A stretch of DNA of 64,000 nt from Parietaria judaica (taxonomy: Eukaryota; Streptophyta; Magnoliopsida; Rosales; Urticaceae), in contig OX940861.1 of assembly GCA_954871525.1 (NCBI GenBank), positions 34,237,201-34,301,200 on the forward strand, given 5' to 3'. The notes beneath the pieces are model-generated. The model saw only the letters and a program-made list of their open reading frames with translations. It was not told the origin of the DNA and ran no database searches. The position numbers and the translations under genes were made by a program. How positions within the stretch are numbered: position 1 is the first letter of the stretch; every line of letters begins with the position of its first letter. Positions 11,545 to 24,262 of the stretch are shown piece after piece.

Positions 11545-13672
11545 GGAGCAAGTTATGTGATTAGGAGAGGAAGGACATACCGCCAGATCGGTTTTGAAAT
11601 GATACAATCCTCCTAAATATTTTAAATGTTAAAAGTTACCTAAAATTTTTATTTTTAATGTTACCGATAATTTTTTTATATATATATATATATTTTGACT
11701 TTTTACTCTAAATTATACTTATTCAATATGATTCTCATTGAATTTTATATTTATATATATAAATATATATTCACGTTTTAATCTAAATTTTTTCATGTAT
11801 ATGATGATCCATTACATGTGTGATAGGGAGAGTTGTTCAAGAAAAGGATCGATGGGCTGAAGGAAGAAGTGAGAGTGATATTGGCTGAGAAAGCAAAAGA
11901 TCCTTTAGCTGAGTTAGAGCTTATTGACACATTGCGCAGACTTGGAATATCTTATCATTTTCAGCACCAAATCGATGCTATTTTCAAGGCTTATCATGAT
12001 CAAACATGGAACACAGATGACTTATATGGTGTTTCTCTTCAGTTTAGACTCTTGAGACAAAATCATTGCTCTGTGACTTCAGGTGCGTTCGTTAGAGCTT
12101 GTTCCATTATTAATGCGTGTTAAATATCATGGGGTCAGGGTCGGACTTCCACTTTAAAATCAATTGGCAATAGAGAGAATAATATTATTTGATTAATAAT
12201 ATATACACATGTCATTGAAGAATATACATTTACTTGTTGTAGAGTGCTTCAATGCTTTCAAGAATGAGAGTGGACATTTCAAGCCTAGCTTGTGCAAGGA
12301 CATCAAAGGACTTCTCTCTTTATACGAAGCTTCGTACCACTCATTCAAAGATGAGACTATCTTGGATGAAGCCAGAGATTTCTCTACTAAACACCTCCAT
12401 GACTGCATGAACAATCACATCAACAATGATGATGATGATGATCTTGTCGTTCTGGTGGGCCATGCCTTGGAGCTTCCTCGCCATTGGAGCGTGCCGAGAT
12501 TGGAAGCAAGGTGGTTCATTGACGTGTATGGGAAGACGCAAAGCATGAACCCCGTCGTGCTTGAGATTGCTATTCTCGATTTCAATTTCGTTCAGTCGAT
12601 CCACATCGAAGATCTGAAAGATGTTTTCAGGTTAGATCTAACCTGAAGATCAATCATATCTTTTTTACATAAGTTTGGTATCAACATATAAAATCTAGTA
12701 TCCATGTTTATATCCCCAAATATATTATCCTCAATGAAAATGTTTAAAAAATTCTAGCAAAAATATTAATTTGGTCTCTTTCGTCACATTGATTGTCATT
12801 AATTGTAAGATTATTGTCCTTAAGTCCATCAAAATTGAGATTATGGACTTAAGTGCAACCATAACGTTAAGTTATGGATTTTCACCGGCAATTTTACATT
12901 TTCTTTCTAATTCTTTTTAATTAGCCCCCGAGGGGCGGACATGTGGTGTGATACGTTGGAAGCCACCTGGCAAATTGCGATTGAAGTTGTTTGGGTACAA
13001 CAAAAAATGTAATGTTAGGGAGTTTTACCATCAAATTTAAAAATACATATAGAGTTAAGTGCAACTAAAGCGTAATGTTAAAGGAGTTCTACCTTAAAAA
13101 TAGAAATAAGAATTTAAGTGCAACTAAAGTGTTACTTTATAGAGTTTTACCGTAGATAAACTTTAAATATTATATTTTTAACTTCTTGAACCTAATTACA
13201 GATATTAAGATCCCTATTCCTAATTAAAATTCCTCAGCTTCCAAGATTTATATATTGGTTCAAAGCCATTGTATACTATGCACACTAAAAACTCAATTTT
13301 TAAAAGATTTAAAAAAAAATTAATTTTGTTGTCTATCTAAATTGCTGATCTTGAAACTATTGACTAATTAATTTATAAGGTGGTGGAGCAAGACAAAGTT
13401 GGGAGAGAAGTGTCCCTTTGCGAGGGACAGAGTGGTCGAGAGCTTCATGTGGGCCGTGGGAACAATATTCCTCCCGGAGTTCGGGTATTGCCGGAGAATG
13501 ATTACACGCCTCGTGATTCTGATCACTGTACTCGATGACGTCTTTGACGTCTACGCCACGCCCAACGAGCTCAAGCCCTTTGGCGACGCACTCGTCAGGT
13601 ACTTGGTCAATACTCAATGGTCACCCTCACTAATTTAGGCTTTGCTTGGAATTTAAATTCTTAAAGAAGAAA

Positions 13673-13714
<42 letters not shown>

Positions 13715-13778
13715 TGACACTATTAATATATTAGAGTAAATATATTACTAACTATTTAGGTTCACTTCCAGCTCTATA

Positions 13779-13832
<54 letters not shown>

Positions 13833-15051
13833 TTCGTTGCGTTTTGCAATTAACCATTTGAATCCTTTTTTGGATGTAGATGGGATGTGAATGCGATAGA
13901 TAAACTACCATATTACATGCAGATATGCTTCCTCGCCACTTATAATTGCGTCAACGACATTGCTTTCGATATTCTCAGAGATCACGGAATCCTCGTAAAC
14001 GACATGTTAAAGAAATTGGTAGGTTCATTCCAAATTATTATAATTAATTAATTAACCAAGTACTGATTAATTAATACAATATATATATATATTTATATAT
14101 CATTTATTTTCTCAGTGGGCACGCCAAATTGGGTCGTACATTGTGGAGGCAAATTGGTATGAAAGGGGACACACGCCAAGCTTCGCAGATTACATTGAAA
14201 ACGCTTTGGTTTCAGTGGCGTTGCCTATGATTTTATCGCAGGCTTGTTTTTGGGTCACAAATCCCATGTCTCAAGAGACCATTCAGTGCTTGATGGAGAA
14301 TCCCAGCATTGTTCGCCAATCCGCGATTATCTGTCGACTCGCCGACGATTTGGGGACGGCCTCGGTATGAAAAATAATACATTGAATAAGTACATCTTTT
14401 GTGGAAATGTGTTTTTTTGGTTCTGACATACTATTAAAACTGATTTTTTTATTAAATATTTAATAAAAAGGGAACAATTAATAGATATTTATAAAATTTA
14501 GGACGAAATTGATACAAAATAATCAAGTACATGGGGCACGCTGATACTAGTTAAAGTCAAGGAGGAAGTTGATATAAAAATAATTGAAAGAGATAAATTA
14601 ATACAAATGATAATTTAATTAAAGAGAAAACTAGCTAAAAAAAAAATTGGAGCCTATATTTAAAATAGGCATATTTCACACTATAAATTTTATATTATCA
14701 CTCAAAATTAATTATGCGGTATGGATAATTTAGGGGGAGTTAGAAAGAGGTGACGTTTCGAAATCGATCCAGTGCCACATGCACGAGATGGGCGTCTCCG
14801 AGGTGGAAGCTCGTAGGCACATCAACCACCTGATCGGCAACACATGGAAGCAATTGAACGAAGACTGCGCTGCCAAGTCTCCGTTCTCTCACATCTTCAA
14901 AGACGTGCTAATGAACGGTGCGAGGATCGCGCAGTCGATATATCAGCATGGAGACGGCCACGGCTCCGAGCAAGACGTCACCACCAAGGACAAAGTGCTC
15001 TCTGTACTCGTCAATCCCATTGCCTATCAGCTCGGAAACAGTAAACCCTAG
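11044..15051 (+). CDS. Terpene synthase, TPS-b type, intact, seven exons
   Basis: Exons 11044-11139, 11827-12082, 12243-12630, 13380-13598, 13880-14018, 14116-14364 and 14734-15051 join in frame with GT-AG introns to a 554-residue protein. Seven exons is the usual layout of this family. RRx8W is at residues 9-19 (Arg9, Arg10, Trp19), RDR at 262-264, the Mg-binding DDVFD at 299-303, and the second metal site D443-D444-L-x-T-x3-E451. These mark a class I enzyme that ionises a prenyl diphosphate and cyclises or rearranges it. RRx8W with this exon layout fits TPS-b (mono-, hemi- or some sesquiterpene synthases). The ATG at 11044 is the first in frame after a stop at 10957, so only eight residues precede RR and no plastid transit peptide is encoded; cytosolic location is inferred. 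The product cannot be told from sequence. Introns 1, 4 and 5 are TA-rich. Confidence 0.93.
13676..13830. repeat. Two (TA)n microsatellites in terpene synthase intron 4
   Basis: TA runs at about 13676-13714 and 13781-13830 (the second begins with CA units) fill much of the 281-bp intron between exons 4 and 5. Confidence 0.9.
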
Positions 15052-17021
15052 CAAGTTACATAGATATGCATGCCTAAGTTTATTAATATATTTGTGTTTG
15101 GTTTTGGTCGAGTCGAGCCATCTAGTTTGGTTTTTTTTTTTTTTTTAATAAAGGTCTCGAGTTGTTATGTGTTTCGCGCTCTTTAATGAAATAACATTTT
15201 AAATAAGTTTTTCATATGCTCTCTTTAATCACATGAATGTGCTCATTAATTCTATTTTAAATTTTAGTAAGATGCTCTAATACTCTATTATTTGTTTTTT
15301 TATTTATTTCTTATGTGGGCTATTTATTTTGCTGCACCTAATTTAAGAGTGTTATTTATTATGGTATATTTTTTTCAATGATATATATAAGTCTATGTAA
15401 ACATAGTGTCAGAAAAAAGAAGAAACAATACAAAAAATAAAGAAATACATAAACTATCACGTAAAAATGATAGGGGAAATCAAATCTAAAAGATGAAATT
15501 TGGGAAATGATAAATGGCATGATCAGCTCACTACATGTGTCATTTAACGTTTGGGTAGTGACGATGTAAAAGAGAAATTAAAAAAGAAAAAAAATCAACG
15601 TTTAACACTTTAGGTATTTTTACTACTAATTTTAAGTTCTGAAAATATGTAAATATTAACTTTAAATGACTTCAAAATATTTATGTCGCTATTTTCTCCT
15701 CTTATTGTATTTATATTTTGTATATGCAAATCAAACATGTACCCCGAGCTTTTAATATGTTTCAAAATTTTACTCCAAATTTTCTCACTATTTATTTTTA
15801 CATAATTATTTATATTTTTAATTTTTATTTTCTCATTGGCTGCTTCACGATAATCTTACAATATAGTATGTTGATTTTTTTTATTTTTTATTTAGAGTCA
15901 ATTGAAAAACACATTCGAGTAAGTAGAGTTGCGATTTTTTTTTTTTTTGGGAGTAAATTATTTATATAAGCCCACTATATTTATATCATACTTAAGTCCT
16001 TCCACTTATATATTTTGACACGTTCAAATGAAGCCCACCAATCGGCTTGGCTTGGACAGCCCATGACCCAAAAAGACACTTATATTGATAAACGACTTGT
16101 CGTTTCACACCTAACTGCTTGAAAAATCTAAACCACGATTAAGAAAACGATCCAATGGTTTACGATCATGGTTTCCACAGGCAAACCTAGATTATTGAGA
16201 CTTAGAGAGAGCGGGGGTTCAACCCCCTCTCAATTTTTTTATTTTTTTAGTATTATTACTTTTTTTTTAGTATTATAACTAATAGTATATAAATTTATTT
16301 TACTTTATTTTAGTGTAAATACATATTATTTCAACCCCTTAATTTTTATTAAAATTTAAATATAATCCTCAAAAATTTAATATTTTGCAAAACTTAAATC
16401 TAGCTCCTCAGGTATTCAACACCAATACCGGTTTCAGCCCTACCTCTAAATCCATCCGCTATTGTGATCATGAAAAGTACTCGATTCCCAACCCCTGAAT
16501 TTGTGTGAATGTCGCTCCTTTTGTTTGAAGCATTCAGATTCCAACAATCGAAGACTATATAAGCTGATAAAAGATTTACGAATAATTGAAAGCCAAGGAT
16601 GTAACTTGTATGAAAGGGAAAAGACTGACGATAAACACAACTTGAATTTGACAAGACCAAGAAAAAACAACATCAAAATCCTAGAAACACACATAATAGA
16701 GAAGCAAGATAAAGTTAACAATGAGAAAGCAATTGTTCGATTTTATTTCTTGAAAAACTAAATTCACAAATAAGAGGTGACGGAATCACAACCTTAGAAT
16801 CGAAAACTAAATGAAAGAAAATTGAAATTTTTTAAGGACAATCAGAAATATGTAAGTGAAATAATACTATAAAATAAATAAAGGGAAAATGGGATATAAG
16901 AACTTTTATCAGTCGAACAAGACGAGTCGTATCGTTCTCGGAGCTTAGCAAAAGCCCAGTAGGCCTAGCCTATCGAACAAGACCAAAGAGTGTGAATTGT
17001 ACAGGTTAACAATACCATTGA
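15052..17021. other. Intergenic, AT-rich
   Basis: The first 150 bp are likely terpene synthase 3' untranslated sequence. A short palindromic GGGGGTTCAACCCCC motif at about 16215-16230 resembles a tRNA T-arm and may be a SINE scrap. Nothing else is supported. Confidence 0.5.
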
Positions 17022-17599
17022 TTAAAAAAAGGGAAAATTACAGCAAATATACCCAACCTTTAGTCAAACTTCCTCCCGTGTACCCAACCTTTAAAATTGG
17101 CGACAAAAGTACCCAACCAGCGTTGACTGTGACTTTGGCTAAAAAAATGTTAACTTTTGCCGTTAGCATAGTACACGTGTCCGTTAACTTCGAGTGACAT
17201 GGACAAATCTCGCCACGTGTACATGCCAAATAAGCCACCCGAAAAAGAATAAAAAAATGAACTTTAATTTTTTCTCTTTTTTCCCAAATACCCTCTTCTC
17301 TTCTTCCTCCCTCGTCTCTCCCCTGCTGTCTCTCCCCTGCTTTCGATCTCAGCCCTGAAAAAAATTAGGGTTTCTCTCTCTCCCCCACTTTCTCTTCTTT
17401 TATTCCTCCCTTGCACCACGGCGGCGCTCACGACGGCGACCTTCACCACAGCGGCGCTAACGACGGCGGCCCTCTCCTTCTTCAACTTCCCTTCTAATTT
17501 GTCTGAAACCACGGCGCTCTCTTCTCCTTTCTCCCTTCCTTTCCCCTACGCCCAATCGAACCCGTGATTTTTATTTATTTGACGTTCTGATAAATTCTC

Positions 17600-18037
17600 A
17601 AGGCTCTTTTGCTGCCAGTCGGCGAAAACGTGGCCGAGAGCTTGGTGCTTGTCTGTCAGCACCCGGTGGTGATTGGGTTTGCCGTTGTGGGATGACGACA
17701 GTCCTCTATATGTCCGGGATCGAGTTGAACCCTGATCGATTGTTCCGTAAATGTTACAAGACCAAGGTATGATCACCCTTCACCATAATCTGCTTTTAGT
17801 GTATACTGTGATTATTTTGGCAATTATATTTGGATGTCTTATTTGAAAAAGGATGAAGGTGGTTGCACTTTTTTTCACTGGATTGATCCCGAGCCTGCTG
17901 TTGACGGTGAAGCAGATGTCTTAGCCCGCTACGCAACCTTTAATGCCGGCTGCAAGTGCCGATGTAACCAATCCGGGTTTATGAGTTGGGCTAAACTCAT
18001 TTTGATGTACTGTGTTATGTTAGGCATGTTATGCTAG
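17600..18037 (+). pseudogene. GRF-type zinc finger fragment inside the MULE
   Basis: A first part ending at 17766 encodes VCRCG, MSGIELNPDRLFRKC and KTK. After a possible GT-AG intron (17767-17851) a second part (17852-18037) encodes DEGGCTFFHWIDPEP and stops. Together they give the GRF pattern CxCG...NPxRxFxxC...GGCxFFxWxD, a nucleic-acid-binding zinc finger often found in plant transposon proteins. No ATG or upstream domain is clear, and the protein ends soon after the finger. Either a captured host fragment or a remnant of a transposon accessory gene. Confidence 0.6.
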
Positions 18038-18449
18038 GTTTGGGAACGTAGTCCGGATCACTTTCAGAACCTTCAAATATGGTCAAGTTCCGAGCCTCGC
18101 TTGTCTCGGGGATATCGTCAGGGTGGCGAGCGAGAATTGTCCGGACATTATAAACTTGAGCATTCCTGTACTGGCGGTCTTGCAGGTCCCGAATCATCCT
18201 TCGGACGTCCTCGTCGGAATATAAAGACTGGCCTTCATTGACTTCACACCCACGGGGTACGAACCAATACCCGGCGTTGCACTCCTGTCTGATCTCCTTG
18301 GCCAGCCGATCGACGTCCAGTCGACTGAAATAATCCCAGTCTAAGTAGTCGAAGCACGCTATACGTCCACTTTTGTACCCTCTCCTTCCTCCGCTGAGCG
18401 TCCATCCTCCCCCATAATGGAGACTCAACGTGAAGTCGTTAGTGCTCAT
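18015..18449 (-). CDS. PB1-like (MuDR-associated) protein fragment, 144 residues
   Basis: An uninterrupted frame from ATG at 18449 begins FTLSLHYGGGW and contains an YFDYLDWDYFSRLDVDRL-like stretch (residues about 33-50). This is the look of the PB1-like domain that opens many plant MULE transposase proteins. The MuDR domain, zinc knuckle and transposase core that should follow are missing; the frame stops at 18015 and overlaps the end of the GRF fragment on the other strand. It is probably a truncated N-terminus of a MULE protein. Expression is unknown. Confidence 0.55.
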   Translation of the reverse strand: MSTNDFTLSLHYGGGWTLSGGRRGYKSGRIACFDYLDWDYFSRLDVDRLAKEIRQECNAGYWFVPRGCEVNEGQSLYSDEDVRRMIRDLQDRQYRNAQVYNVRTILARHPDDIPETSEARNLTIFEGSESDPDYVPKPSITCLT

Positions 18450-19794
18450 GTCTGCAAAACAATAATCAACACAAAAAATTCAGATCTGGAAACCATAAAC
18501 CCTATTCCATAAACAATACAACACACGTGCAAAAATTTGTACTAGTAGTCAACTAATAAACAATAGAAATTAAAAAACTATTTGTTTCCACCAGAAAATG
18601 CATAGAAAAAGAGCTGATTTTTGGCTTGAAGGAGACAAGCAACAACAAAAGGACAAAATACTGAAAGTTTTGCAATCAAGAGGGGACCATGTGACCAAGT
18701 GGACCCAGAAACCAAAGTTTGTAGCTCATCGAAAATAAAGACAAGAAGAATAAAAAACCCTAAACAGAAACCAGCATTGAAACCATCCGCACCAACATAG
18801 ATCTTCATAAAAGCCCTCACCAACCAGATTCTGGTCTATAAAAGCTGAAAAAATCGGGAAGCTTTAGAAATCCTAACTTTAAGAAAACGTTCATATCGAA
18901 AAAAGGCAAGCTTTTTAATGGAGGAAACACAAAAGAAAAGCTATTTACAAAAGAAAGTTCACAACTTTCGGTTTGAAAACACATGCAAGGTGGTTAGTTG
19001 AGTTCAAAGCTTCGAACCGTATATCCGAGCAGAGTCCGTGTCCGGGTTGCGCCACAGTGGCTCAGGAGCGCCATGGTTCGGGTTGGGCTCACCGTCATCA
19101 GCCATTCGCCGGAATTTCCTTCTCTGGTTTTAGGGTTTGGGTGAGAGCTTTTCGTATGCTATAGAGAGAGAGAGAGAGACTGAGTGAGGTTATGAAGCTG
19201 AATGGTTTGGTGTTCGTATTTTAATTTATTTGTTATGTTTTAAGTTTATTAATTCGTATTTATTTGTTATTAATTAGTGTTTAATGAAAAACATGTGTGG
19301 CTTATGTGGCGTGACCAACTGACTCAGCTAACAGCCACTTGGACAAAAGTTAACGTTTTTTAGCCAAAGACACAGTCAACGCTGGTTGGGTACTTTTTCC
19401 GCCAATTTTAAAGGTTGGGTACACGGGTGGAAGTTTGACCAAAGGTTGAATATATTTGCCGTAATTATCCCTTAAAAAAAATGAGGCTCGAGCGTCCGAC
19501 GTATAGAGAGGACTTCACCATTTAAGAAGCCATAGACACGATGTAAAAACTATACTTATTTCTATTTTTCTACGGGCAAATAGCAAGAATGACCTCAGTT
19601 GGATTTTGAATAAAATTCATACCCCTCTCGGCCACTATTTATGTTTCTTAGCAGTGGGCCCTTAAGGGTATGGATTTGATTCAAAATCCAAATGAGGTCT
19701 TTTAGCAATTTCTTTCTTTTTCTACTTTATTTCTCTATTTTTATTTTTTCAATACCCAATATCAATACAATTCATTATTCTTATTTCAAACTAA

Positions 19795-22122
19795 CACTAG
19801 TACAAATAAGGGATACGACTACACTTAAAAAGTGTAGTCGGAAGATCCGACTACACTTATTATGTGTTGTCGGATCCACCGTCGTTGAATATCCGACGAT
19901 GGAAAAACTTCCGTCGTCGGAATATGGATCCGACGACACTTGTTAAGTGTCGTCGGATCGATAGTTCGCCGCGGCAAATATAAACGCGCCGTGGCGAACT
20001 TTTTCCAACGACACATAATAAGTGTCGTCGGAACATAATCAGCCGCGGCAAATTTATCTTAGCCGCGGCGATTATACCCACAGAACCCATAATTAATCTC
20101 CTGCAAAATGTAAGCCGCGGCGTCTTTTTGTGCGCCACGGCCAGGTTTCATTCCGACAACACTTTTTATGCGTCGTCGGATTAAAACACGTCGCGGCACA
20201 TTTATGTTTGACGCGGCTATTTGCAGCCCGATTGGCCAAAATATTCCACTTCCCACGATGGTTTTCCATGCGTCGTCGAATATGCCCATATAAAATTAAA
20301 AAAAAACGGGCAAAAATATCGCCCGGATGCTTTGTATCCCCTGTAAATAATATATATTTTATAAATAAATTACAAAATTAACCGATTTATACAAAATATA
20401 CTTCCATACCTACAAAAAGTATCGTTCATAATTACAAATAGAACCGGTGTCCATATACCTAAGAATGTATTCTATTCTTCATCATACTTAAAATATTTTT
20501 GAAGAAATAATAAACCTAATCTAACTCTAAGAAAATCTATCTCTTTTGAACTATATATTTTTTTTTATCAACATACGAAGTATCCTTGATGACGATGTCG
20601 TGCACGAACCTCATGACGAAATATCCGAACTCGTGATTTCCCGGTTGTTTCGGCCATGTTTTTGAAATCGTCACTTTCACCGGCGAGTGCAAATTCATGC
20701 CGGTTGAATGGTGTAACTTGAACTTTTTCCATAGCCTACAAAAAAAAAGTTAAAAGTTAAATATACGGAATTTTTTATTTGAAACATCAATAATAAAAAA
20801 AAACATAATTCAATATTGAAAAAGGAACTTACTCTTCAAAAAACTCGGTTAAATGCGGATTCAAACCTCTTGAACTTTTAAGTTAATCGAATACGATCAC
20901 ACTATTGCGCCAAGGATTATACACAAGGAGAGTCCAATGATTGTGACTATTGTATGGCATCAACCACAATTTGTCTCTCTTGCATTTTTTTTATATTGTT
21001 GAAGCTAACAACCACGTCATCATTCAATTCTTTTGTCCTCCTTTCTTTTTCGGCGTGACGGTTGTAGTTCAAATCGTTATACGGCGGAATGAAACCGTAC
21101 AAGTCCTTCTTATCACTTTTTAGTATGTATGTTTGTAATAAATAACTACAAATATATACAAATTAACATACTATAAGTACAACTAGAACAAATTATCCAT
21201 ATTTTCAAATCTTTAGGAAATAAGTAGGCAAAAAATAGAAAACATACCTTTGACAAATCGATAGCCAATGCACACACACGTCCTCGAGCAATAGAAACTC
21301 TCGTACATCATCGAAACTTATCCAAGTTGTATCATCAACTTTCAATACGATATCCTTTGCGAGCATATAATTGTTGGCATAATCGGCCAACGATCTCAAT
21401 TCCGGGACAACGGACGCCAACTTAATCTTTTTTCCGTCTTCCGCAATTTTGGCAACCTCTTTTGGCTTGGATTTGAGAGTTGGACTACCTTCGGAACCAA
21501 CCTTCTTGACTAAAGATGTCAACCAAGGCACAATGTGCCCGACCGCGTCATCGAGATATTCCAAACATTGGATTTCCTTTTGGAGAGGCCATTGACGGAC
21601 CGGACAAGTTACCACTTCAATTAACACCCAAGTATAAGCCGACGCGAACTCATTATTGAGAAAAAGTTCCTCGCTCGGGTTATAAAGGCTATATGCCCTC
21701 CCCGTTGCGACATGGTCCTAAATTAATCACAATTTTCGAAACCCCAATTTACAATTCCAAAACCTAAATCAAATCACAATATCAAACACTAAACTAATCA
21801 CAATTCAAATATAATTTTCGAACTAAATTCCTAAATCAATCACAAAATCAAAACCCTAGAAATCTAATTCCTAAATCAATCACAAAATCAAAACTTTAAA
21901 TTCCAAATCCTAATTCAATACAAAATCAAACCCTAAATTCCCTAAACTCCATTATTAAATCGAAGAAAAAAATCATACCTTAATGCTTTGGGCGACGGCG
22001 AGCGACGGCAAAACACGGCGGGAGACGGCAAGCGACGTCAAACTACGGCGAGAGGAGAGACAGCGTGCGATGGCAAACTACGGCCGCTAGGGTTCGAGTA
22101 TGGTCATGGCGGAGGCGAGAGC

Positions 22123-22157
<35 letters not shown>

Positions 22158-22607
22158 GTGCGAGACGGCTAGGGTTCGTGAGGGAATGCGAAACTTAAAA
22201 CACGATAATTCGCCGTGGCTAACTTATAATCGCCACGGCGAATTATTCCAACGACACATTTTAGTGTCGTTGTCGTTTTCTGTTCCGACGACGGAGAAAT
22301 TTCTGTCGTCGGATCACAATTCGCCGCGGCGTATTATTTCTAGCCGCGGCATCACATGCTTAATAGTACACATGAATCGACGACATAAATTTATCTGTCG
22401 TCAGCATACAATTCGCCGCGACGAATGAGTACTAGCCGCGGCGAATCATTATTTTGGACGACGTATAAAAATTTCCGTCGTCAGAAGTGTATTTTTTTTA
22501 AAATCCGACGACGGATTTTTACTACTGTCGTCGGATTTCGACTTCCAACGACGATTTTTTTTTCCGTAGTCGAATCTCCGTAGTATAATCTTATATTTGT
22601 AGTAGTG
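19795..22607 (-). mobile_element. CACTA (En/Spm) transposon, 2.8 kb, non-autonomous
   Basis: The ends are CACTAGTACAAATAAGGG at 19795 and, inverted, CACTACTACAAATATAAG at 22607. Flanking triplets TAA and TGA are an imperfect 3-bp duplication. Both subterminal regions (19820-20290 and 22200-22570) are packed with two alternating motifs, GTCGTCGGA and GCCGCGGC, in both orientations, as expected of CACTA transposase binding regions. The middle carries a decayed minus-strand gene of the Ulp1-peptidase type and no TNPD-like transposase. Confidence 0.9.
20555..21720 (-). pseudogene. Ulp1-like cysteine peptidase gene of the CACTA element, decayed
   Basis: Minus-strand pieces: 21627-21205 (140 residues, including SFDDVREFLLLEDV and a short region before the peptidase); about 20970-20835 with MPYNSHNHWTLLVYNPWRN, which holds the catalytic His of the C48 family (HW), then Asp of VFD; and about 20743-20555 after a likely intron, ending QPGNHEFGYFVMRF. 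In active Ulp1-type enzymes the last motif has Cys in ECGYYVMR; here the codon is TTC (20627-20629), giving Phe. A stop codon follows VFD at 20883-20885. The gene is therefore catalytically dead. Such ORFs are known cargo of plant CACTA elements. Confidence 0.7.
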
Positions 22608-23485
22608 TGAGAAGCATATTTTACGGCTCGATACCAATTAGGCACAGTGCCTAATTCGCGCACCTTCGTTAGCTTAAAGCTCGTCATAACAACTCATCAA
22701 CACGAGTAATAAATGCGCAAATATTTTACTCGTATACGCCATAAAAATTATTGTATTTACAATTAACCGAGATATTTCTATATTAATGTTTAATATTTTG
22801 CCTTTAGAAGCACTATAAACACACCTTGTTACCTTGGTTCATTTCAGCTCTTTTCTATATTCTGTTTCAGATTATCTTACTTTATTTTTTTATAGAGAAA
22901 AATTGATATCATGTAAATAAGCTTTTACAAAACAGAAGCTAAATCAAACAATAAAGAACGAGAAATACAAGTTAGAAACTATTCAAACTAATAAGAATAT
23001 GAACTAGGAAAAAAAAAAAAAAAACCGCAACGCTTGTAAGAAAATGGGTTATTAATTCACCAAATTTGAAAAAAATAAAAAAAATGTCATCTAATCCTGT
23101 AAAGCGATATCCGAACTTATTTTTGACGAGGCTAACATCGTCTCGACAACTAGACTTAACCACACTGACACACAACGTAAAATCGAATCTGGATATATTT
23201 ACTTCATACTTTTGCGAATCGTCAAAAGTTCAACAACAAAGTCGAACTCGAACCCGATTTTGAGCTCCGGAACAGCTGAATGCCGCCACAATTATTGGTC
23301 TTTAAATTTATTGGTGGTACAATTATTGATCGTTACAACATGACCTTAATATTTTAGATCGGACATTATTTTTACCTTTTACTTTCGGCCTTTTTCTAGT
23401 TTATTTTTCAGTTTCCTTATTGACTGAGTAAGAAGCTTCAGAGTCCAGCTATAACGAGATTGGTGGGACCCTTTCCTATAGTACA
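22608..23485. other. Intergenic, no gene seen
   Basis: AT-rich sequence with short A and T runs. No coding, RNA or repeat structure could be supported. Confidence 0.5.
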
Positions 23486-23493
23486 TCATCAAT

Positions 23494-24254
23494 TAGGGGT
23501 GCAAATAAAATCCAGAAATGCGGGTTTTAAACCGCATCCGGACCGGAACCGTATTTTAAATAAACCGGAACCATATTAATCCGGGTTAAACCGGAACCGG
23601 TTTATTAAAAAAACCGCATTCGGATTAAACCGGTTCCGGGTACCGGATTTAGAGAATAAAAAACCCGGAACCCGCATAGTAGCTTACTAAAACCCGGTTA
23701 TTAAATATATACATAAAAAATATTTAGAATTTTCATACAAAAAAAATACATATTGAATTTCTATCAAGAGAAATATTCATTTATTTGTTTCTCATCCAAC
23801 TCCAAACTAATGTTGTAGGTTAATCATTTGTTTCTTCTAGTCCAAATTGATATAATTTTTTTCTCTCACAATACTAATAGTATAAAACATTACATGTATT
23901 TATTATGTTAATTACTTATCAGTTTTTGTAAGTATATGTGTTATGTTTATGAAATAGTTTGATTTTTTAATTTTGGCTATAATTACTTCAAGTTTTTTTT
24001 AAAATATAAAATTTAGGTTCAAATCCGTGTTATAACCCGGAACCGGATTTTAAAATCAAAAATAAATAAAAATCCGGATCCGGGTTTAAAAACCGGTTTT
24101 TTTATTTTAAAACCGGGTTTTAACCCGGATCCGGATTTCCGGGTTTTTATGTAAAAATATCCGGATTCGAGTTTCAATTTCAAACAACCCGGATTCCCGA
24201 TCCGGGTAGCGGGTATGGCAAAAAATCCGAGTACCCGGTCCGCTTGCACCCCTA
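23494..24254. mobile_element. Small non-autonomous hAT element (761 bp)
   Basis: The ends are TAGGGGTGCAAA at 23494 and the inverted TTGCACCCCTA at 24254, with a perfect 8-bp target duplication TCATCAAT at 23486-23493 and 24255-24262. About 220 bp at each end is filled with AACCGG, CCGGAT and CCCGG motifs, which are likely transposase binding repeats. No coding sequence. Confidence 0.92.
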
Positions 24255-24262
24255 TCATCAAT

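Larger units (their letters stand above)
17031..19471. mobile_element. Mutator-like element (MULE) with long inverted ends
   Basis: Inverted repeats of about 215 bp (17031-17250 and 19258-19471) start GGGAAAATTACAGCAAATAT on the left and GGGATAATTACGGCAAATAT on the right. A perfect 9-bp target duplication TTAAAAAAA lies at 17022-17030 and 19472-19480. The 9-bp duplication and long ends are diagnostic of MULEs. No transposase core is present. The 2.4-kb element carries a GRF-type zinc finger fragment on the plus strand and a PB1-like frame on the minus strand, so it is non-autonomous. Confidence 0.93.

Noticed and set aside
12341..12604. Antisense open frame
   Set aside because: It is the shadow of terpene synthase exon 3, which is clearly the coding strand.
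22090..22160. Arg/Glu-rich open frame
   Set aside because: It is produced by a GAGAGA microsatellite in the CACTA element.
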